Made by a program: the position numbers and the translations under genes
Notes under the pieces: model-generated
Seen by the model: the letters and a program-made list of their open reading frames with translations, nothing else
Databases searched by the model: none
Told to the model about the DNA's origin: nothing
In this document: piece by piece, positions 57,763 through 64,000 of the stretch
How positions within the stretch are numbered: the first letter of the stretch is position 1
Layout: the number at the start of each line of letters is the position of its first letter
Origin: Glebionis coronaria
Lineage: Eukaryota; Streptophyta; Magnoliopsida; Asterales; Asteraceae
Length of the DNA: 64,000 nt
Reading direction: 5' to 3'
Assembly (NCBI GenBank): GCA_025667525.1
Contig: CM046882.1
Span: forward strand, 218,658,592 to 218,722,591

Positions 57763-59559
57763 TAATAAGTGTGAAAACACTTATCCTTTTACCACTTATT
57801 TCCAATAATAACAAGACCAAAACGTGTATTTTATGTCGTAAAAGTCGGAATTATGCGTGGTTTGTGTTTTTATTGTGTTTTTGGACCAAAATATGAAAAA
57901 GGAAGAAAACACGGGCTTTCACGGGCTATTATCAAAGAAAACGGGAAAAGACGAAGTCAAAAGATCAAGAGTGCAAAAAGAACGGAAGTCCAAGACCTAT
58001 TCTGAAGATTTATCGAAGAAAAAGTCTAAAGACGGAAGTTTAATGAAGTCGAAGAACTTAAGTCTAATAGAAGAAGAAAATTAAAAGACAAGTTCAAATC
58101 CCGGGACGACATCGAGAAAAGACAAAGAATTAAAGTCGAGTCGAGAAAACGTGAAGAAAGAAAGAAAGAAGATGCAACACATGCACTCTTTCCACTTTTC
58201 CTATAAATAGCCTCCTAATACACATTAGGAGGGAGTTAGTCTTTAATTTTTTAGTTAGTTTTTCATTTTGCACTTTTTTCTAGTTTTTAGAGAGAGAAAG
58301 TTCTAAACTTTCTCTCACTAAGCTTCATCTTATCATTTAATCTTTCAAGATTAAACATTTGTGTATTGCTTATTTCATTAATCAAGTCTAGTTAAGCTTT
58401 TAATCCTTAATCTCATTCTACCTTTCTTTGATTTTTAGATTGATTTTGGTGCGAATTTCATATGATCCGTGTTGTTCTTAATGATTTCGTGCTTAAAATG
58501 TTAACCTTTTTATGATTCCATAAGCTTTCATTTGATTAAGCTTTAAGATTCTTGTGCTTATTGGCTTATTTTTATGATTAGTTTATTTACTTATAAAAAG
58601 TTTCCTTTAAAAAGTTCATATTTTTATTGTTTGATTTAAAAGGTTTGTTTATTTTAAGTTTAGATAAGTTGATATTAGAGCTTATTTGATCCGGTTCAGT
58701 TTTGGTTCGTTCTAGTTTTGGGAATAAGCTCATCATAATAGCTTATTTCTTGGCTTTTTACCGAATCCCACATATATCGGAAAGGGTTTAAACCCCTTTC
58801 CGATCTGCGTATTCCGACCACCACCATTCCCCCTTATTCCAATTGGCAAATCGGAAAAGGGATTGTGAATTCCGATCAGCACCAGATATTCCGATCGCCA
58901 GATCGGATTAGGTAGTTTCATATTCCGATTAAGCCCACTTTTGACATTCCGATTAGACCCTTCTGTGCATATTCCAACGGCAGGGACTTGGTTACATTCC
59001 GATCGGCACTTTACCCCGTATTCTGATTGGCATTACTTTCTTGTTATTCCGATTGGGGGTGTTTATTAATATTCCGATTGGGTCTTGCTTAATATTCCGA
59101 TTGTTGTGTTTCTGGACATTCCGATTAGTACTTGCCCCAGTTTTCCGATTGGCATCATTTTGAGATATTCCGATTGAGGGATTTGGCCACATTCCGATTG
59201 CACCCTTTTCACCCATTATTCCGATCAGTGGTCATTTATATATTCCGATTAGAGTTGATTTTAGTTTATTGTTTTTACATAGTTTCCAAGTGATAGTTTT
59301 ATTAAGTGTTTAAGTATTTTTCTTAATCTAGTCTTTAAGCTTTCTAGTATTTATTTTTAACTCGTCATTTTTAATATAATTTGTAAACTTCTACTTTACT
59401 CAACGACACTTACTTATTTGCTATTAGTTAAAATTAGATAAACAAACAAACAATTCTCTTGTTCACCAAAAGACAATTGAGTCGCACTTTAGACCGATAG
59501 TCAATTCGAAGAGATTCGGTTCAACGAACTTTCATACTCGGTGTAAAAGCCTAGTATTA
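57763..59559 (+). repeat. 5' LTR of element E (1797 bp)
   Basis: From TAATAAGTGTG to CTAGTATTA. The terminal stem ATAAGTGT/ACACTTAT is the same as in D. TATA box TATAAATAG at 58202-58210. U5 contains GCTTATT motifs (58550-58750) and a TTCCGAT array (58780-59250). Confidence 0.9.
58780..59250 (+). repeat. ATTCCGATTGG-type array in element E U5
   Basis: More than fifteen copies of ATTCCGAT, many followed by CGG, TGG or TAG, at irregular spacing of roughly 20-35 bases; a few TCGGAAA inverted half-sites at the start. Confidence 0.8.
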
Positions 59560-59561
59560 AA

Positions 59562-59579
59562 TGACGCCGCTGTTGGCTC
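59562..59579 (+). other. PBS of element E, mutated
   Basis: TGACGCCGCTGTTGGCTC; compared with the PBS of B and D there is a G-to-A change at the third base and C-to-T changes inside. Confidence 0.8.
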
Positions 59580-59604
59580 TTTTCGTTAAGATTAACGGTT
59601 TCTA

Positions 59605-59805
59605 GTGAGAGACGCATTGAATTTTAGGATCCGTTCTTTGAACGTTATTTTCCTTGCTTCAAAAATTTTCAAAAACCCAAAAAAAATATAAAATTCTTCA
59701 AAAATACAAAAACATTAAAAAATCATAAAAAGCAATTCTTTTCCAAAGATTTTTCACCTAAAAGATTATATAGATATTCTCTCTGTGTATATTTTTCTTC
59801 TGCAG
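59605..59805 (+). other. Putative leader intron of element E
   Basis: GTGAGAG at 59605 and a pyrimidine tract ending TTCTGCAG at 59805 enclose 201 bases; ATG follows at 59810. Same arrangement as in B and D. Confidence 0.5.
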
Positions 59806-59809
59806 GTGT

Positions 59810-62188
59810 ATGCGTACTAGATCTTCGAACTATTCTGAGCCCGAGACTCGTGAAGATTTAGATATGGCTGGTGTTAATAACAACAATAATAACCCACCTC
59901 TACCCAATTTGAATAACAACAACAACAACAACAACAACAATGTCCTCCTACCTGGCTTACGAACAATGGAGGAATTGTGTCAACCCACCATGAACGGACG
60001 CGGAGGCCCGATTGCGTCGATGCACGTCACAGCTCAGGTGTTTTCGTTGAAGCATCACATGATACAACAAGTGCAAACTAACCCATTTCGCGGAATTCCG
60101 GATGATGATGCCAACAAACACCTCGACAAATTCATTACCATCACCCAAAGTATGAAGTGCCCCGGTGTTTCTATGGATGACCTTCGCCTTCAACTTTTTC
60201 TCCATTCGCTTTCTCACCATGCCGAAAAATGGTTTGACCGTCTCCCGAAGAATTCTATTCATACGTGTAATGACATGACTCAACGTTTTTTGTCGCGCTA
60301 CTTCCGACCATCCATGGTCCCAAGCCTTCGTAACCAAATCAGTGGATTCATGCAAGACAATGATGAATCGCTCTTCGATGCTTGGGAACGATACAATGAT
60401 TTGATCGACCGCTGTGCAAATCACAACATGCTCCCCGTCACTCTCATTGATACTTTCTACAATGGTCTCACTTTTCGTGATCGTGACACGATCAATGCCG
60501 CCGCCGGTGGTACTTTTATGAAAAGGAGACCGGAGGAGTGTCGAGAGTTGATTGAAAACATGACTACTCACCACAAGAATTCGGATTCATCCGCATCCTC
60601 AAGATCTAACTCGAGAGTCAACGTTTCTTCTACTACTTCTAATCCCGAGATAACCGAACTTACCCGACAAATCGCGAGTATGCACAAGGATTTCATGTCC
60701 ATGGCCACAAACCACTTTCAACAAGCTAAAGCCGTTGCTATTTCTTGTGACACATGTGGTGGTCCTCATTCTTACAATGATTGTCCTTCTACCCAAGGCA
60801 ATTTTTCTGAAAACGTTAACGCGGCATACGGTACTTATCCCACGGGAGGCTATCAAGCTCGTCCTCAAGGAGACCGTAGCATGCTAAGTTATCGTTCAAA
60901 CAATTATCTTGCTCTACCCGGTTTCCCTCCTTCAAACCAAAACCAACAACAAAGCTATAACCGAAACAACCAATCCCAACCTCGTGCTAACAATCAATAT
61001 CAATCCCAAAGAAAACCATACCCACCTCAAGGAAATTATCCAGCTTACCAAGCCCCACCTCTCAATCAACCGATGGCATTAAATCAAGACGCCGAGACAT
61101 TCATGAAGACTAATAGGGAGTTGGTGACGAATCTTCAGAGCCAAGTCATCAACTTGAAGGGAGAAATGGCGAGACAAGGGAGCGACATTCGAGCCGAGCT
61201 ATTGAATGACATGGCAAAACAAAGCAATGAAATTCGTGCCGACATCAGAGATTCTTTCAGCACTCAAGCGCTTAACACTCGTGATATGATTGGTTCACTC
61301 ATCCAAGGTAATCAACCCTCTTCTTCGGGTACTCTTCCGAGTAACACCGTTGCGAATCCAAGAGGGGAGATGAAAGCAATCACCACTCGTAGTGGAAAAG
61401 GTTATACGGAACCCGAGCTTCCTACACCTCCACCTGTGATTGTGAACAAGGAAAAGAGCAACTTTCCCCACCGCCTTTGCCTTCTACCCCCATTTCCCCA
61501 CCACCTGTGGTTGTGAGTGATCCTACTCCCTTAAAGCCTTCTTCTTCATCCAATATACCTTATCCTTCAAGGTTGAGGAAAGAGAAGCAAAAGAGCAAGG
61601 AAGATGTTCAGGTTTCAAACTTTCTCAAAATGTTTAAACAATTGAATTTTAACATCTCCTTTGCCGAGGCTCTCGCTCACATGCCCAAATACGCTAAGAT
61701 GTTTAAAGATCTTCTAAGTGACAAGGAGAAGCTTCTTGACATTGCTCAGACCCAACTTAATGAGAACTGCTCTGTAGTGCTCTTAAGGAAATTGCCCACC
61801 AAACTTGGTGATCCGGGTCGCTTCTTAATTCCTTGCAACTTCCCGGGAGTAGAGAATTGCATGGCCCACCAAAATGACTTTGGAATTAGCTAACCGTACG
61901 GTTGCTTATCCAGTGGGGATAGCCGAAGACGTCTTCGTTGGCGTCGACAAATTCACCTTCCCGGCGGAGTTTGTTGTCGTTGACTACGAGATGGACCCCC
62001 ATGTTCCATTAATCGTTGGACGTCCCTTCCTGAGGACCGGTCGCACTCTCATTGATGTAGCCGTAGGCGAAATAATCATGAGAGTTGGTGACGATAAAAT
62101 TGTCTTCAACGTGGGTAAGATTTCTAAGCAACCTTATTCATATGAGAGTGTTAATGTTATTGATTTTCTTGATGAGGCTTGTGAATAA
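59810..62188 (+). pseudogene. gag-pro: Gag and protease remnant of element E
   Basis: MRTRSSNYSEPETREDLDM opens a Gag very like that of B, with Asn runs, GRGGPIASM, DANKHLDKF, LSHHAEKWFDRLP, ESLFDAWERYN, FYNGLTFRDRD and the knuckle CDTCGGPHSYNDC. A frameshift near 61460 moves the reading frame. At about 61865 a deletion of roughly 80 bases joins ENCMA directly to TKMTLELANRT; it removes the protease active site ([10 protein letters not shown] in A) and shifts the frame back. The second protease motif PLIVGRPFLRTG remains. A TAA at 62186-62188 ends the readable stretch; the same frame continues into pol. Confidence 0.87.
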
Positions 62189-64000
62189 CATTTTCATGGC
62201 GCTTGCAAAAGTACTCTTTCTTCTCTACCCAATGTTGAGACCGTTGCCTCAATTGCTCCGGCATTGACTCCTTTTGGAGAAAGTGACTTGGATGATTTTG
62301 AAGCTAGCTTGGGTCCTCTCGATATTAAGTATGAAAATTCGTCCACCGATTGGGATGAAGACATTCCTACTATTGAGAGACTTCTCAATGAAGACCCATT
62401 TTCTCATCCCTCTCCTAAAGAGGTGACTAATGATGATCCATCGTTAGTTACACCATCTATCGAGGATCCTCCTACTCTTGAGCTTAAGGACCTACCTCCT
62501 CATCTTGAGTACGTTTTTCTAGAAGACAACGAGAAGTTACCGGTCATCATCGCGAAGGACCTGAAAGAAGAAGAAAAATCCCGACTTATCGCCGTGTTGA
62601 AGAAGCATAAAAGAGCTATCGCTTGGAAAATCTCCGACGTTCGCGGAATAGATCCTCACTTTTGCACACATAAAATTCTCATGGAGGACGACTTTAAGCC
62701 CACAATTCAAAGCCAACGAAGGGTGAATCCTAAAATCCATGAAGTCATCAAAAAAGAGGTTATCAAACTTCTTGATGCGGGTATGATTTACCCTATTTCG
62801 GATTCACCATGGGTTAGTCCAGTCCATTGTGTGCCTAAGAAAGGCGGAATCACCGTTGTGCCCAATCAAAACAACGAGTTGATTCCTACTCGTCTCGTTA
62901 CTGGGTGGAGAGTTTGTATAGACTACCTCAAATTCAATGATGCCACGAGAAAGGATCATTTTCCTCTACCTTTTATGGACCAAATGCTTGAACGTTTAGC
63001 GGGTAATGAATATTACTGCTTTCTTGATGGTTTCTCGGGTTATTTCCAAATACCCATCGATCCCCACGATCAAGAGAAGACAACATTCACTTGTCCCTAT
63101 GGCACATTTTCTTACAAAAGGATGCCTTTTGGCTTATGCAATGCCCCCGGGACTTTCCAAAGGTGCATGTTGGCTATCTTCCATGACATGGTTGAGCAAA
63201 CCATGGAAGTCTTCATGGATGATTTCTCGGTCTTTGGGGATTCCTTCTCTTCTTACCTTGCCAATTTGGAACGTATGCTTAAGCGGTGCGAAGACACTCG
63301 CCTTGTTCTGAATTGGGAAAAATGCCATTTTATGGTAAAAGAAGGCATTGTGCTAGGACACAAAATCTCTAAAGCCGGTCTTGAAGTCGACCGTGCTAAA
63401 GTAGATGTCATAGCCAAATTACCTCCACCTTCAACCGTGAAGGGTGTGAGATGTTTTCTGGGTCATGCGGGCTTCTATCGTCGATTCATTCAGGATTTCT
63501 CTAAAATCGCTCGCCCGATGACCCACCTCTTGGAAAAAGATACTCCTTTCATCTTTTCTAAAGAATGTCTTGAAGTCTTCAATCTTCTCAAGGATAAGCT
63601 AACTAAGGCACCGGTCTTGGTTACCCCGAATTGGGAGCTACCTTTTGAGTTGATGTGTGATGCTAGAGACTTTTCTATTGGAGCGGTTTTGGGCCAAAGA
63701 GTGAACAAACACTTCCAACCAATCCATTATGCTAGCAAGACAATGACAGGGGCTCAATTGCATTATACGACAACCGAAAAAGAGCTTTTAGCTGTTGTCT
63801 ATGCTTTTGAAAAATTTCGCCCTATCTTGTCCTTTCTACCACCATCGTGTATACCGACCATTCCGCGTTGAAGTACTTGATGACTAAGCACGATTCTAAG
63901 CCAAGACTTCTTCGCTGGGTTTTACTCCTTCAAGAATTCAACATTGAAATTCGTGACAAGAAGGGTGCCGAAAACCTAGCTGCGGATCATCTGAGTCGAC
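62189..64000 (+). pseudogene. pol: RT and RNase H of element E (cut by window end)
   Basis: Same frame as the end of gag-protease. Linker, then RT with [32 protein letters not shown], the catalytic FMDDF (63212-63223) and [11 protein letters not shown], then RNase H with CDARDFSIGAVLGQ (an Asp-Ala-Ser to Asp-Ala-Arg change at the first block). A one-base deletion near 63825 shifts the frame before [12 protein letters not shown]. The sequence reads on to [12 protein letters not shown] at the window end; integrase lies beyond. Close to the RT of A. Confidence 0.9.

Larger units (their letters stand above)
57763..64000 (+). mobile_element. Athila-type element E with RT, right end outside the window
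   Basis: 5' LTR, PBS, leader, gag, protease remnant, RT and RNase H on the + strand; the window ends within pol at ADHLSR. LTR start TAATAAGTGTG, PBS, leader signals and Gag are closely related to those of D and B, while RT is close to that of A. It represents the autonomous counterpart of the gag-only elements, but this copy has at least three frameshifts and a stop. Confidence 0.9.

Overview
This window holds no host gene that I can recognise. It is a stack of nested plant LTR retrotransposons and their fragments. The tRNA-type primer binding sites, Athila-like gag/pol, Tekay-like pol and SIRE-like copia with an env-like region point to a large, repeat-rich eudicot genome. The SIRE and Athila protein styles remind me of the daisy family (Asteraceae), but that is an impression, not proof. 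All identity figures here are estimates by eye.

Layout. Positions 1-12398 are an Athila-type Ty3/gypsy element (A, + strand): tail of the 5' LTR, PBS, gag, pro-pol with one stop codon, a 2.2 kb noncoding region, PPT and a 3.8 kb 3' LTR. It sits inside an older Athila-family LTR, whose right part is 12399-13187. Positions 13188-13541 are a copia LTR tail with its own PBS. From 13549 to 57479 runs one SIRE-like copia element (S, + strand). It is cut into four pieces by three insertions: B (13894-23114, - strand, gag-protease only, TSD AATAC), T (24858-42436, - strand, Tekay-like with a fossil pol, TSD GATTT) and D (47031-53963, gag-protease only, with its two LTRs in inverted orientation, TSD tgtcc/cgtcc). 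Inside T's 3' LTR lies a same-family LTR in the opposite orientation (27045-32398, TSD TCTTA). That LTR in turn holds a lone B-family LTR (29775-31655). To the right of S is a scrap of a Tekay-type pol C-terminus (57484-57762). It is broken by a second Athila-type element with RT (E, 57763 to beyond the window).

How the parts relate. E and A encode reverse transcriptase. B and D carry only leader, Gag, a damaged protease and a C-terminal extension with a hydrophobic segment, so they would need enzymes in trans. B, D and E share LTR termini, PBS, a putative leader intron and closely related Gag, so an E-like element is the natural helper. A and B, with clearly different LTRs and strongly diverged Gag, nevertheless share about 1.1 kb of noncoding sequence near their 3' ends at high DNA identity.

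Most interesting signals: (1) D, an inserted unit with intact outer ends but head-to-head LTRs, each next to a PBS; (2) a lone LTR that carries a few PBS-side bases and lacks a TSD; (3) a 21-bp-periodic motif with core ACGCTGACA, scattered over every compartment of S; (4) the conserved noncoding module shared by A and B; (5) the RT-replacing C-terminal domain of the gag-only elements.
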